Shown: positions 47,107 through 56,130, counted from the stretch's first letter. The stretch: DNA of 64,000 bases from Amphibacillus sediminis NBRC 103570 (GCF_001552275.1 NZ_BCQW01000019.1:1-64000); one strand, 5' to 3'. Made by a program: numbers and translations. The notes: generated by a model from the letters alone, not told the origin.

Positions 47107-48342
47107 ATGGCAGATATTAAGTTACAAGAAAAGTACGCAGAGCTTGCCCTTCGGACAGGTGTTAACTTACAAAAAGGACAAGCTTTAATGATCAATGCGC
47201 CAATTGAAGAAGCTGGCTTTACTCGTATTGTTGTACGAAAAGCCTATGAATTAGGGGCAAAGGATGTCACAATCAATTGGCAGGATGATGAGATTTTTTT
47301 GTTGAAATACCAGTATGCATCGGAAAAAGTATTAACAGATATTCCACAATGGTTTGTTGATAAATACTTAAGCTATGCCAAGGATGGAGCAGCATTACTA
47401 AATATTAAATCAACCAATCCAGACTTACTAAAGGACGTTGATTCTGCAAAGGTAGCAAAGGCGACAAAGGCTAACGCAGAAGCCATGAAAGAGTTCCGTC
47501 AATACACAATGAATGATCGTATGCCATGGACGATTATTTCGATTCCAACAGGAGATTGGGCACAGAAAATCTTCCCAGAATATGATAAAGAAACAGCAAA
47601 GGAAAAGCTTTGGGAACAAATCTTTAAGATTGTTCGTGTGGATCAGGATGATCCTATTGCGGCTTGGGACGAGCATAATAAGCGCTTAGAAAACGCAAGA
47701 GAGGTTTTAAATCAAAAGCAATTTACGAAATTGATTTTTACGGCACCTGGAACTGATATTACTTTCGAGCTTCCGAAAGGACATATTTGGAAGGGAGGCG
47801 GTGCTAAAACACCAGATGGCCGCCACTTCAACCCAAATATGCCAACGGAGGAAGTCTTTACCTTGCCACATAAGTATGGTGTTAACGGTACAGTTGCTAG
47901 TACCAAGCCATTAATTTATGGCGGTAATATGATTGATAATTTTAGCTTAACCTTTGAGGATGGTAAGGTTGTCGATTTTACCGCAGAACAAGGCTACGAA
48001 ACGCTTAAGCACTTGCTTGACACTGATGAAGGAGCCAAGCGTTTAGGAGAATTAGCATTGGTGCCAGATGCTTCGCCGATTTCACAATCTGGCTTAGTCT
48101 TTTACAACACCCTCTATGATGAGAATGCCTCCTGCCATATAGCGCTAGGAAAGGCTTACCCAACCAATCTGCAAGGGGGTTCAGAGATGTCAGACGAGCA
48201 GCTTGATCAGCATGGTGTTAACGACAGCTTAACACATGTAGACTTTATGATTGGGTCTAAAGAGCTGGATATTGATGGTGTAACCTCTGATGGTTCGATA
48301 GAGCCTGTTTTCCGTAAAGGGGCTTGGGCATTAGATATCTAA
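47107..48342 (+). CDS. ampS: aminopeptidase, M29 family (AmpS/PepS-like)
   Basis: A 411-residue cytoplasmic metallo-aminopeptidase of the thermophilic aminopeptidase family. Visible features are the opening KYAELALRTGVNLQKGQAL, the central FELPKGHIWKGGGAKTPDGR, PNMPTEEVFTLPHKYGVNGT and the metal-binding end LVFYNTLYDENASCHIALGKAYP and HVDFMIGSKELDIDG. It trims short peptides. ATG 47107 lies seven bases after GGAGGA; the upstream part of the longer frame is not conserved. Probably monocistronic. Confidence 0.93.
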   Translation: MADIKLQEKYAELALRTGVNLQKGQALMINAPIEEAGFTRIVVRKAYELGAKDVTINWQDDEIFLLKYQYASEKVLTDIPQWFVDKYLSYAKDGAALLNIKSTNPDLLKDVDSAKVAKATKANAEAMKEFRQYTMNDRMPWTIISIPTGDWAQKIFPEYDKETAKEKLWEQIFKIVRVDQDDPIAAWDEHNKRLENAREVLNQKQFTKLIFTAPGTDITFELPKGHIWKGGGAKTPDGRHFNPNMPTEEVFTLPHKYGVNGTVASTKPLIYGGNMIDNFSLTFEDGKVVDFTAEQGYETLKHLLDTDEGAKRLGELALVPDASPISQSGLVFYNTLYDENASCHIALGKAYPTNLQGGSEMSDEQLDQHGVNDSLTHVDFMIGSKELDIDGVTSDGSIEPVFRKGAWALDI

Positions 48343-48344
48343 AT

Positions 48345-48523
48345 TAAATGCGCCTTGGCGTAGTTGCGCCTAGATTTTATCAGCCTGGCTCGATAAATTT
48401 CAGCTGAAAATCTGTGGCATCCGCCGGGGCTTTAACTTGATTCAGCCGGGGCAACCCCTGAATGGGAAAACAAGCCGGCATTCATCTCTAGAAGTAGGAG
48501 AATCCCGCTGAATGAAGTTAAAT
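48345..48523 (-). repeat. repeat family B, full-length copy
   Basis: The clearest B copy (about 179 bp), read on the minus strand. On the + strand it begins AAATGCGCCTTGGCGTAGTT and GCGCC, then has TTATCAGCCTGGCTCGATAA, TTCAGCTGAAAATCTG, GCATCCGCCGGGGCTTTAAC, TTGATTCAGCCGGGG and, at the other end, CCCGCTGAATGAAGTTAAA. TTTAACTTCATTCAGC and GCTGAATCAAGTTAAA pair when read on the minus strand, and the CGCCTTGGCG end forms its own stem. Confidence 0.8.
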
Positions 48524-48538
48524 GCTTTATCCTTTAAG

Positions 48539-48577
48539 AACACCCACTGAATGGGAGAAACATTCAGTGGGTGTTTT
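48539..48577 (+). terminator. terminator-like perfect hairpin
   Basis: AACACCCACTGAATG and CATTCAGTGGGTGTT form a perfect 15-bp stem on a seven-base loop, then TTATC. It lies between a B copy and an A copy. The stem resembles the right-hand A stem (CCCCACTGAACG), so it may be an A-derived hairpin that now ends ampS transcripts. Confidence 0.7.
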
Positions 48578-48826
48578 ATCGTAGTGTAACTGGCTGTGCT
48601 GCGATTACTCGCCTCATCGAAGGGCTTTTGTAAGCCTCCTACTTCAAGAAATAAGGGAACACGTCATGTCTAAGTGGGAGATCCAACAGCTAGTAACGGC
48701 CCAATTGGCTCAACTAACGTTCAGCAGGGGAGAGAGGAAGCTGACTAAGCTCACGACGTCGTGTCGCAACGTCTGCACGAGCACATCCTATGCGTCGAAA
48801 CCCCACTGAATGATGTTTCACTTTTT
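48574..48826 (+). repeat. repeat family A, copy A9
   Basis: Full-length copy (253 bp) between convergent ampS and recQ. The left edge is TTTTATCGTAGTGTAACTGG and the right edge CACTGAATGATGTTTCACTTTT. GCGATTACTCGC, AAGAAATAAGGGAACACGTC, AAGTGGGAGATCC and ACGACGTCGTGTCGC are conserved. Confidence 0.88.
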
Positions 48827-48863
48827 CTTGATTCGGGTATAGGTATTACTTTCTAAAAGGGGA

Positions 48864-50954
48864 TTAGGACTGAGTAAAGAAATGGCCCAATCCATGGCGG
48901 ATTAATATGGCTTTAATGGCTGTATAATCAATTTCGTCTCTCACTCGTTCTTTAATCATTTTTAATGTTGGTTCAGTTAATTGGTGATAAACAGTTAAAA
49001 CTTCATCTTCTGCCGCTTCATGATAAAAGTCAGACCAATTGAGGGTCTTTCCCTCTTGGTAAGCCTTTAGGATGTGATCTACAACCGTTTGTTCTTTAAT
49101 GCCCCGCATTTGTGCTATTGAAGCAAGACTTTGACCGTCGTAATAAAGCTGATAGCTCTTCAAATAACTAGGCTGATCTTTTGAATGTAGGAGAATAATG
49201 TCTAGAAAGTCTTGACCATATTGTTCATATTTCTTTTCACCAACCCCTTTTATTAATAGCATATCGCCCTTCGTTCTTGGCAACTGTCGACTCATTTCTT
49301 TTAAAGTTGCATCAGAAAAGATCACATATGGTGGCACATGGTGCTCGTCTGCCATTTGTTTTCTAGTTTGCCGCAACAACTCAAATAGCTTCAGATCATA
49401 ATCAATGACACCGGATTGCTGAACTTTAGTTTGGCGCATCCAGACTTTCGCTTGGTTTTTTAAGACTAAAGCAGCTTTATTGGTAAGCTGTAGAACTGGA
49501 TAGCGTTGTTCACCTGTGGTAAGGTATTCTTCTGCAATTAGAAAATGAATAAATTGGGTAATTTCCTTTTCTGTTCTTTGCCGCATCAGGCCATAAGTTG
49601 AAAGCTGATCAAATCCGAACTGTTTAAGCTTTTTGTCCTTAGATCCCTTTAGTACTTTAGCAGTCATCCCTGTTCCAAAGCGTTGATCCATTCTAATTAC
49701 ACATGAAAACACCATTTGAGCATCTATTGTTCGATCAATTTTCTCACCGGTGTGGGTACAATTTGTACATCGGCCGCAAGCGTGTCGATGACCTTGATCG
49801 TTGAAATAATCAAGCATATAGTTTAGTAAACACTCTTCGGTATGACAATAATTAATCATCGCTTGTAGTTTTTTATACTCTAATGCTTTATTTTCCTCAG
49901 TAAGTCCAGACTGCTCAATGAGGAACTTTTGCAAATGGGCGTCCTGACCAGAGAAAAGCAAAATACAATCACTTGGTTCACCATCACGACCAGCTCTGCC
50001 TGCCTCTTGATAGTATGCTTCAATATTCATGGGTAGTCCATAATGAATGACGTAGCGAACGTTCGACTTATTAATCCCCATTCCAAAAGCATTGGTTGCA
50101 ATCATAATAAGCGCTTCGTCTTGGATAAATTTAGATTGTTCAAGCTGCCTTGTTTGTTCGGTCAGACCAGCATGATAGTATGCGGTTGAAAAGCCAAGTT
50201 TGGCTAGGCTCGTTTTTAGTGTATCGACAAGTTTACGTGTCGGCGCATAGATAATACCAGCATCCTGTTGGTGCTCACGTATGTAATTTACGATAAAGCT
50301 TTGTTTGTCTTCACCTTTGATCATGTGGAAATTAAGATTACTACGTGCAAAGCCAGTATTGATCACATCCTTGTCATCAATACTGAGTAGCGCTTGGATA
50401 TCACGAATAACTTCTGGTGTTGCGGTGGCAGTTAAGGCGATCAAAAACGGAATGGTGTCCAATTGCTTAACTATTTCAATCATTGAACGATAGCTTGGTC
50501 TAAAATCGTGTCCCCACTGGGAGATACAATGCGCCTCATCAAAGGCTAAAAAGGCCACTTTGGTCTGATTAAGTGCGAATAAAAAGCGATCATGATCAAA
50601 ACGTTCTGGGGCAACATAGACAAAATTATATTCTCCCTTAATCATAGCAGCTATCCGATCATCATGTTGATCAGGTGTTAAGCTGCTGTTTATATATGTT
50701 GCCTCTATCCCTAATGCCAGCAGACTATCTACTTGATCCTTCATTAATGAAATAAGTGGTGAGATAATAATAGCTGTTCCCTCATGTAAAAGCCCCGGAA
50801 TCTGATAACAAATCGATTTACCACTCCCTGTTGGCATAATCCCCAGAGCGTTTTTCTGTTCAAGGGCGGCCTCGATTAATTCTTTTTGGCCATCACGAAA
50901 AGAAGAATAACCATAATATGTTTTTAAAATGTGTTGTGCTTTTTCAATATTCAT
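48864..50954 (-). CDS. recQ: ATP-dependent DNA helicase RecQ
   Basis: A 696-residue superfamily 2 3'-5' helicase. The helicase core has MPTGSGKSICYQ (Walker A), SPLISLMKDQV, FDEAHCISQWGHDFRPSY, ALTATAT, YYHAGLT and EAGRAGRDGEPS. The zinc-binding RecQ-Ct has CHTEECLLNYMLDYF and HRHACGRCTNC; a winged-helix region follows and then a C-terminal HRDC domain (about 515-590) and an extra helix-turn-helix-like tail. ATG 50954 follows AAGGTG by six bases. Likely works with topoisomerase III in resolving recombination intermediates. Confidence 0.95.
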   Translation of the reverse strand: MNIEKAQHILKTYYGYSSFRDGQKELIEAALEQKNALGIMPTGSGKSICYQIPGLLHEGTAIIISPLISLMKDQVDSLLALGIEATYINSSLTPDQHDDRIAAMIKGEYNFVYVAPERFDHDRFLFALNQTKVAFLAFDEAHCISQWGHDFRPSYRSMIEIVKQLDTIPFLIALTATATPEVIRDIQALLSIDDKDVINTGFARSNLNFHMIKGEDKQSFIVNYIREHQQDAGIIYAPTRKLVDTLKTSLAKLGFSTAYYHAGLTEQTRQLEQSKFIQDEALIMIATNAFGMGINKSNVRYVIHYGLPMNIEAYYQEAGRAGRDGEPSDCILLFSGQDAHLQKFLIEQSGLTEENKALEYKKLQAMINYCHTEECLLNYMLDYFNDQGHRHACGRCTNCTHTGEKIDRTIDAQMVFSCVIRMDQRFGTGMTAKVLKGSKDKKLKQFGFDQLSTYGLMRQRTEKEITQFIHFLIAEEYLTTGEQRYPVLQLTNKAALVLKNQAKVWMRQTKVQQSGVIDYDLKLFELLRQTRKQMADEHHVPPYVIFSDATLKEMSRQLPRTKGDMLLIKGVGEKKYEQYGQDFLDIILLHSKDQPSYLKSYQLYYDGQSLASIAQMRGIKEQTVVDHILKAYQEGKTLNWSDFYHEAAEDEVLTVYHQLTEPTLKMIKERVRDEIDYTAIKAILIRHGLGHFFTQS

Positions 50955-51159
50955 TGTGAACACCTTTCATTGCCTAAACTTTCAAAAAACGAAGTAAAAC
51001 AGGATACTAACCTGTTAAGAAGAGCTAGCCTAAATAAAGAATAAAGTAATGATGGGCCAGATGGCTAAAGCAAATATTAATTTCGATAATTAACATTTGA
51101 ATGCCTATTTTAACATAAAAGGACCACGTACTCATGGGCACGTGGTGAAAAAGATTGAA

Positions 51160-51262
51160 CTTAAGCGGCTAGCGATAATATCAAATTAAGAATAGCAAGC
51201 GTCACCTCTTGTTGGCAGTTTGTTTCACTGCTCACTTTCTCAATCTGCTAGCCTTTTGACTT
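51160..51262. repeat. diverged repeat family C-like element
   Basis: GCAAGCGTCACCTCTTGTTG and GCTCACTTTCTCAATC resemble the C unit (AAGCGTCGCATCTCATTGTTGG, CTACTCACG). The edges GCGGCTAGCGATAAT and TCTGCTAGCC are inverted (GGCTAGC/GCTAGCC), as C ends are. From 50955 to 51159 nothing notable is seen apart from a short inverted repeat (CACGT...ACGTG near 51125). Confidence 0.45.
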
Positions 51263-51280
51263 GGTCGTTTTGAAGCTCTT

Positions 51281-52363
51281 TTAAAGTATTGTTTTCTTCC
51301 CAGCAGGGAGGTTATTCGTATACAACTCATAGAAATGTGTAATAATCGTTTTCGCTACAGCATAAGTCGGTACTGCAAGTAAGAAGCCAACAAATCCTGC
51401 CATTGCACCTGCTGCGAGAATAATTGTTATAACCGTAAGTGGATGAAGCTTCAATACTTTGCCCATTACATTAGGAGAAATAAAGTTACTTTCAATTTGT
51501 TGGGCAACAATCATGATGACTGCTGTCCACAGCCCGATCATTGGATCTTGGAAGAATCCAATAATAACAGCAGGAATCGCTGAAATCCATGGTCCAATAA
51601 ATGGAATGAGATTCATAAATAGACCAAATAGAGCTAACATTAAGGCGTAATTTAATCCAACACTTAAATAGCCGATCAATAGCATAATGCCGACGCAAAA
51701 GCTAACAAGAAATTGACCTTGAATGAAGGAAGCAAGTGTTCTACTAATGTTAGTAAATAAGCGTTCAATATTTTGAGCCTTTGATTCACTAAAAAAGCTT
51801 GTAATAAATGGGACAAGCTTATGTCCATCCTTCAACATAAAAAAGAGGAAGAATGGGATTAACACAATGGAAAAAACAAAGCTAAATAGTGATCCAATGA
51901 ATGAAAAGAGTGACCCCATAATGTGTTCAATATAACTATCTAGATTATTTAGTACATTCTGTATCGTATCCTCCACACCTGAAGGAAGAAATTCATTTCT
52001 GTTTTGCCAAATATCAATAAGCTCTTCAAACGAAGCGATCATTTTTGGCATGTTGTCTACTAATAAAGCAAACTGCTCCTGAACTGGAGGAATAATAAAG
52101 TAGATACTTAGATAGGCGAAAAGAATAATAAGCACAAAGACAATGAGAATCCCAACTATACGTGGAACTTTGTAACGCTCTAATAAAGAAACTAACGGAT
52201 TGGTTATGTAATAAAGTACACCCGCTCCGATAATTGGAACAGCTATTGCCGCGATTAAAAGACCGACTGGCTTGAAGATAAAACCAGTTAAATGAATAAG
52301 GTAAATGATGGTGAAAATTAACAGCGTGTAAATGAGCGAGCGAAATAATTTATTGTTCGTCAA
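51281..52363 (-). CDS. AI-2E family transporter (YdbI/YueF-type permease)
   Basis: About 360 residues with seven or eight membrane segments: two near the N-terminus, one at about 70-90, a polar middle part (about 95-150), then a cluster at 150-180 and 205-330. FIQGQFLVSFCVGIMLLIGY, GLFMNLIPFIGPWISAIPAV and QQIESNFISPNVMGK are signature stretches of the AI-2E family. Despite the name, members include sodium/proton antiporters and undefined permeases. The GTG at 52372 overlaps AAAGGTG; TTG 52363, ten bases after that site, is preferred. The gene stands alone. Confidence 0.87.
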   Translation of the reverse strand: MTNNKLFRSLIYTLLIFTIIYLIHLTGFIFKPVGLLIAAIAVPIIGAGVLYYITNPLVSLLERYKVPRIVGILIVFVLIILFAYLSIYFIIPPVQEQFALLVDNMPKMIASFEELIDIWQNRNEFLPSGVEDTIQNVLNNLDSYIEHIMGSLFSFIGSLFSFVFSIVLIPFFLFFMLKDGHKLVPFITSFFSESKAQNIERLFTNISRTLASFIQGQFLVSFCVGIMLLIGYLSVGLNYALMLALFGLFMNLIPFIGPWISAIPAVIIGFFQDPMIGLWTAVIMIVAQQIESNFISPNVMGKVLKLHPLTVITIILAAGAMAGFVGFLLAVPTYAVAKTIITHFYELYTNNLPAGKKTIL

Positions 52364-52740
52364 ACGAACCACACCTTTCTATGATATTTCTGTCTATGTA
52401 AATAACTAGCCATTGTCTTTGATCAATTCGTAATACCCTTTTTTTAGCAGAGAAACAACCAGTGCGGTGTTGGTGATCAATACTTAATCTATCTACAGGC
52501 CTTTGTTATATAGCTCAATTGCTAGTTCTATTATACAGTATTTGCTTGCAAAAGCCATCTGCTAGGGTCTGATCAAAAATAAAAAAATTCGAAATTATTT
52601 CACTTAAATGTCAGTTTAATATCTAACTTTAACAATTAGGTAACAAAGCTTCAACAATTTTTCAAAAGAAAGAAAATAATGTTTTTAAGAAGATAAAATG
52701 GGTATAGGTATGCTAGAGAAAAGTGGTTTAGGGGGTTGAT
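52364..52740. other. divergent intergenic region
   Basis: Gap between the AI-2E permease and the acyltransferase. No repeat or gene is evident. The sequence TAGGGTCTGATC (52564) also occurs downstream of the lia operon as TAGGGTCTGATCC (39363), significance unknown. AGGGGG at 52730-52735 is the likely ribosome site for the following gene. Confidence 0.35.
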
Positions 52741-53739
52741 ATTATCAAACGAGAAGCCTTTTTTGATAATGCAAAGTTTATCTTGATTTATTTAGTTGTG
52801 TTTGGTCATATTATTCAACCACTAACAACTGAATCAGAACTATTATCTGTCATCTATCACTTTATTTATTTTTTTCATATGCCAGCTATCATTCTCATTA
52901 GTGGCTTTTTCGCCAAGGGAAGTCGTCACCCTAAATATTTATTTAGCTTAATTCGAAAACTAATCATACCTTATATCATTTTCCAAGCCATATACACAGT
53001 TTATTACTATTTAATTAATGACAGCAGTTGGAAGACGTCATTATTTGAACCGCATTGGTCGCTATGGTTTTTATTAAGTCTGTTTTGTTGGCATATTATG
53101 TTGATCGGATTCAAAAAACTATCTCCGGTAGTCGGAATATTTGTGGCGATCTTGTTAGGACTTGCAGTAGGCTATGTTGATCAAATAGGACATGACTATA
53201 GCTTATCAAGAACCTTCGTATTTTTTCCATTTTTCTTAACGGGGTACTGGTTAACTAAAGAACAGCTCTTTAGGGTAAAATCAAGACGATATCGTTTGAT
53301 AAGTCTTGTTATAATCCTTATGGCTATTGGCTTGATTGCTTTTATTCCACCATTTCCTAGCGGATGGTTATATGGCTCCTTATCCTATGCTGAACTAGGT
53401 CAGCCTTTGATCGGTGGGATGATTAGATTTTTAGTATATATGATTGCCTTCTTACTCGTCTTTAGTATTTACGCATGGGTTCCGAAACAAGAAGCTCTAT
53501 TTACTCGTTTTGGACAACAGACCATTTACGTTTACCTTTTACACGGACTGTTTGTCCAGTTCTTTCGTGAAAACAATACGATTCAAATTGGTTCAATTCA
53601 AGAGTTTTTCTTGGTTATGCTCCTAACGTTAGCGATCGTATTGTTGTTATCAAGTAAACCAATTTTTATCTCATTTCAACCGATTATTGAGACTAAAACG
53701 ACTGGCTTAAAGAAGATTGTTAATAAAGCCTCATCCTAG
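52741..53739 (+). CDS. acyltransferase family 3 membrane protein, probable ATT start
   Basis: A polytopic acyltransferase-3 protein with about ten membrane segments; it starts (M)IKREAFFDNAKFILIYLVV followed by FGHI with the family His, and has FFHMPAIILISGFFAKG and HWSLWFLLSLFCWH. Members O-acetylate sugars of wall polymers or exopolysaccharides. The frame is open from 52732. No ATG, GTG or TTG occurs before a TTG at 52783, which would cut off the conserved start and has no ribosome site. ATT at 52741 lies five bases after AGGGGG and places Met exactly at the usual family N-terminus. Start therefore inferred; a sequencing or frameshift change is the alternative. Confidence 0.75.
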   Translation: MIKREAFFDNAKFILIYLVVFGHIIQPLTTESELLSVIYHFIYFFHMPAIILISGFFAKGSRHPKYLFSLIRKLIIPYIIFQAIYTVYYYLINDSSWKTSLFEPHWSLWFLLSLFCWHIMLIGFKKLSPVVGIFVAILLGLAVGYVDQIGHDYSLSRTFVFFPFFLTGYWLTKEQLFRVKSRRYRLISLVIILMAIGLIAFIPPFPSGWLYGSLSYAELGQPLIGGMIRFLVYMIAFLLVFSIYAWVPKQEALFTRFGQQTIYVYLLHGLFVQFFRENNTIQIGSIQEFFLVMLLTLAIVLLLSSKPIFISFQPIIETKTTGLKKIVNKASS

Positions 53740-53768
53740 ACTGATTCCTATTTGGAATCAGTCTTAAA
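53738..53768 (+). terminator. terminator-like hairpin after the acyltransferase
   Basis: AGACTGATTCC and GGAATCAGTCT form an 11-bp stem around a five-base loop; only two T residues follow. Confidence 0.6.
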
Positions 53769-53802
53769 AATTGAGTATGGAAAGAAAAAGAGACAGAGGG
53801 CG

Positions 53803-53950
53803 ATTACATAAATGCCTATTTGTCTTCCATGCATTAGGGATATAAATCCCGACTGAATAAAGTTTAAGCCTCCGCCAGGGGCACAGATTTTCAGTAGAAC
53901 TTTATTGAGCGAAGCCCGATAAGATTTGGGGAAAATACGCAAGGCTTATT
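53803..53950 (+). repeat. repeat family B, uninterrupted copy
   Basis: Includes AAATCCCGACTGAATAAAG, TTTAAGCCTCCGCC, CAGATTTTCAGTAGAAC, the single TTTATTGAGCGAAGCCCGAT hairpin and AAATACGCAAGGCTTATTTT. It serves as the empty-site comparison for the split B copy at 39607. Confidence 0.7.
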
Positions 53951-54083
53951 TTTTTACCTTCATTCATTGTTGTTTAAATGGCTAATTAAATGGTTTAATG
54001 ATATCCATCAACTAGCTTCACCTCTTCTTATAGCGATAAGCTTGGCTTTTACGTTATAATATAGAAAAGGGTGGGATGAGACC

Positions 54084-54329
54084 ATGATTAGTCACGAAAA
54101 AATCTTGAAAAAAATACAAAGTGAACTTAACTCAGCAGAGAATGCCGCAGCTATTGATAAGGTAAGAGAGCACGCTCGAGCTATAAAGTTGCTCGCCGAA
54201 CTCATATTAGATGAGGAAGAAGAGGGTGTGAAAATAGATCAAGTCATTCACACTAATGATGATCATATCAACAAATCAACACCATTAACCAATCAATATG
54301 ACAATCCAGGCTCTCTACTTGATTTTTAG
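54084..54329 (+). CDS. ywdI: YwdI-family protein (DUF5327)
   Basis: An 81-residue acidic, largely helical protein that starts MISHEKILKKIQSELNSAEN and then VREHARAIKLLAELILDEE, resembling B. subtilis YwdI (DUF5327). No function is known. GGTGGG lies ahead of the ATG. Its position next to gerQ fits the ywd region of B. subtilis. It converges on gerQ with a terminator hairpin between them. Confidence 0.75.
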   Translation: MISHEKILKKIQSELNSAENAAAIDKVREHARAIKLLAELILDEEEEGVKIDQVIHTNDDHINKSTPLTNQYDNPGSLLDF

Positions 54330-54350
54330 GAAATTTTTTAGCAACGGAAA

Positions 54351-54397
54351 GCAAAAAAAAACGGGCGCATGGCTATATTTAACCATGCGCCCGTTTC
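54351..54397 (-). terminator. terminator between ywdI and gerQ
   Basis: ACGGGCGCATGG and CCATGCGCCCGT form a perfect 12-bp stem on a ten-base loop. The eight A residues on its left give a strong T-run for the minus strand, so it chiefly ends the cwlJ-gerQ transcript; the TTT on the right serves ywdI. Confidence 0.88.
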
Positions 54398-54447
54398 TAT
54401 GACGGGGAAGCCGAGATTGCTTCAAGCTTCATTATAGACTCTATTGG

Positions 54448-54891
54448 TTATTGACCAAAAGGCAAATCATATTCGATTTCTTCATCAAAGGTAATATAAT
54501 CAAGATAAATTGTTAACAATAAGTAGCGTTTTCCTGTTTCGGGATCACTAAGTATAATATGATCGCGTCCAGCGGCTTCAACCACCCCTTTAAAGATTTT
54601 AGCGTTCCAACGCTCATTATTATCAAATGTCATATAAACCGTTGCCACTTTACCTCTGTTTAGCCTTAATATATTTTCTACATAGGATTCTTCTAGCGGC
54701 AACATGCCCGGTGTCTGTTGCTGCTGCGGCTGAATAGGTTGTGGTTGCTGTGGGAAAGCGGGCATTACTGGCTGGAATTGGCTTGCAGGTAATGTTTGTG
54801 GAAATCCTTGCATCGGCATCATCGGATAGGGTGGATTTGCATACATACCATGTATAGGTGGCTTATTGCGCTGTAGTTTTTCTTCACTCAT
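54448..54891 (-). CDS. gerQ: spore coat/germination protein GerQ
   Basis: A 147-residue inner spore-coat protein, needed for CwlJ localisation and function in germination and cross-linked by transglutaminase in B. subtilis. The N-terminal half is Pro/Gln/Met-rich and disordered (NPPYPMMPMQGFPQ); the C-terminal conserved domain starts near LPLEESYVENILRLNRGK and includes ATVYMTFDNNERW, GRDHIILSDPETGKRYLL and YLDYITFDEEIEY. ATG 54891 follows AAGGAG by eight bases; the GTG at 54900 lies next to that site. It follows cwlJ by 19 bases. Confidence 0.95.
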   Translation of the reverse strand: MSEEKLQRNKPPIHGMYANPPYPMMPMQGFPQTLPASQFQPVMPAFPQQPQPIQPQQQQTPGMLPLEESYVENILRLNRGKVATVYMTFDNNERWNAKIFKGVVEAAGRDHIILSDPETGKRYLLLTIYLDYITFDEEIEYDLPFGQ

Positions 54892-54910
54892 TTTGCTCAC
54901 TCCTTAAATT

Positions 54911-55330
54911 TTATAGTCTTGGGCACTCTGTTGCTAATGGCGAAAAGAAACAATGAGATTTAAAACGGCCGGTATTCCATTGACCATACCATTGTTCTGG
55001 ACAGGCTCCCTCAGGCATAAAAAACCATAAAGCTCGTGTAGCTGGATGGAAACGTTCACCATTAATAACACGTCTTGCTAATGCTTTATCACGTTCTCGT
55101 GCTCGCTGATAGAAATAACCTTTTTGTGTTGCTTCAAATCCACCTGGACTCTGAAAGATCATATCTCGTATCGATCGGATGTTTGCAAAGTCAAGGCAAT
55201 CTTCAATCACGCGATTAACGCCAACGTTTCCAACCATGAGCATGCCAAGCTCACCTTCTCCCTCGGCCTCTGCTCGCATTAACCGAGCTAACAAGCTTAC
55301 ATCATTTTCATTATGAGCAACAACAGCCAC
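54911..55330 (-). CDS. cwlJ: spore cortex-lytic enzyme CwlJ
   Basis: A 139-residue cell wall hydrolase of the Hydrolase_2 (SleB/CwlJ) family that degrades muramic-delta-lactam cortex during germination. LLARLMRAEAEGEGELGMLM carries the catalytic glutamate; VGNVGVNRV and the end YGQWNTGRFKSHCFF are typical. No signal peptide, as for CwlJ. GTG 55330 lies six bases after GAGGTG and is preferred to the GTG at 55339. First gene of the cwlJ-gerQ pair, presumably made in the mother cell. Strong evidence that the organism forms spores. Confidence 0.95.
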   Translation of the reverse strand: MAVVAHNENDVSLLARLMRAEAEGEGELGMLMVGNVGVNRVIEDCLDFANIRSIRDMIFQSPGGFEATQKGYFYQRARERDKALARRVINGERFHPATRALWFFMPEGACPEQWYGQWNTGRFKSHCFFSPLATECPRL

Positions 55331-55345
55331 GCTAATCACCTCATT

Positions 55346-55584
55346 TTTATCATCGCAGTGTAACTGGATGGGGCTGCGATTATTCGCCCCATCGAAGGGC
55401 TTTTGTAAGACTCCAAGTTCAAGAAATAAGGGAACACGTCATGTCTAAGTGGTAGTTCAACAGCCAGTAACGGCCCGATTGGTTCAACTAACGTTCAGTG
55501 GGGGAGAGGAAGCTGGCTAAGTTCGCAGCGTCTGCACGAGCACATCTTATGCGTCGCCCCCCACTGAACGAAGTTTCACTTTAT
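55346..55584 (+). repeat. repeat family A, copy A10
   Basis: Full-length copy (239 bp) just upstream of cwlJ on the opposite strand: GCAGTGTAACTGGATGGGGC at the left and CCCCCCACTGAACGAAG plus TTTCACTTTAT at the right. The GCGACGTCGTGTCGC block is shortened to CGCAGCGTC. Nothing further is seen in 55585-55828. Confidence 0.87.
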
Positions 55585-55828
55585 AACACCTTCCTTAGTC
55601 ATATGTATGCAGATCATGCAATGAATATGTTTGTTTGATCAAGTTTAGGGTAATTTAATAGCAAGAAATTGCTAAAAGTACAGTCAGTGGATCCCAGTCA
55701 TACATGAACGGAGGTTAAAATTAAAGCATCGAAGAAAAGCCAAGTGAAGAAGCGAACAAGGAAGTATTTTGCTAGTGAGTGAATTGAGAGCGATATGAGG
55801 TCTAGGTCAGGTGGCTTCTAATGGGAAG

Positions 55829-56004
55829 GGCAATGGGAACACGTCATGTTTAAGGGGGAAATCCAACAGCCAGTACGGGCCGATTGGTTCAACTAACGTT
55901 TAGTGGGGAGAGAGGAAGCTGACTAAGTTCGCGACGTCGTGTCGCAACGTCTGCACGAGTACATCCTATGCGTCGAAACCCCACTGAACGAAGTTTCACT
56001 TTAT
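55829..56004 (+). repeat. repeat family A, copy A11 (left-truncated)
   Basis: Second copy in the same gap, starting within the element at GGGAACACGTCATG. CAACAGCCAG, CGATTGGTTCAACTAACG, GCGACGTCGTGTCGC and CCCCACTGAACGAAG are kept. It lies 127 bases before the pta start codon. Confidence 0.85.
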
Positions 56005-56130
56005 AAGACCCTTAAGACTAACCACTTATAAAATATATAAGATTTTGTGAAAAATATGACTTTACTCTTTTCATTAAACAGAAAAAAGCGTATTATATAT
56101 AACAGAATAGTATTTGGAGGGTTATAAATC

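Noticed and set aside
56041-56066. Rex site before pta (TTGTGAAAAATATGACTT)
   Set aside because: Only the left half matches; the right half ATGACTT is far from TTCACAA.
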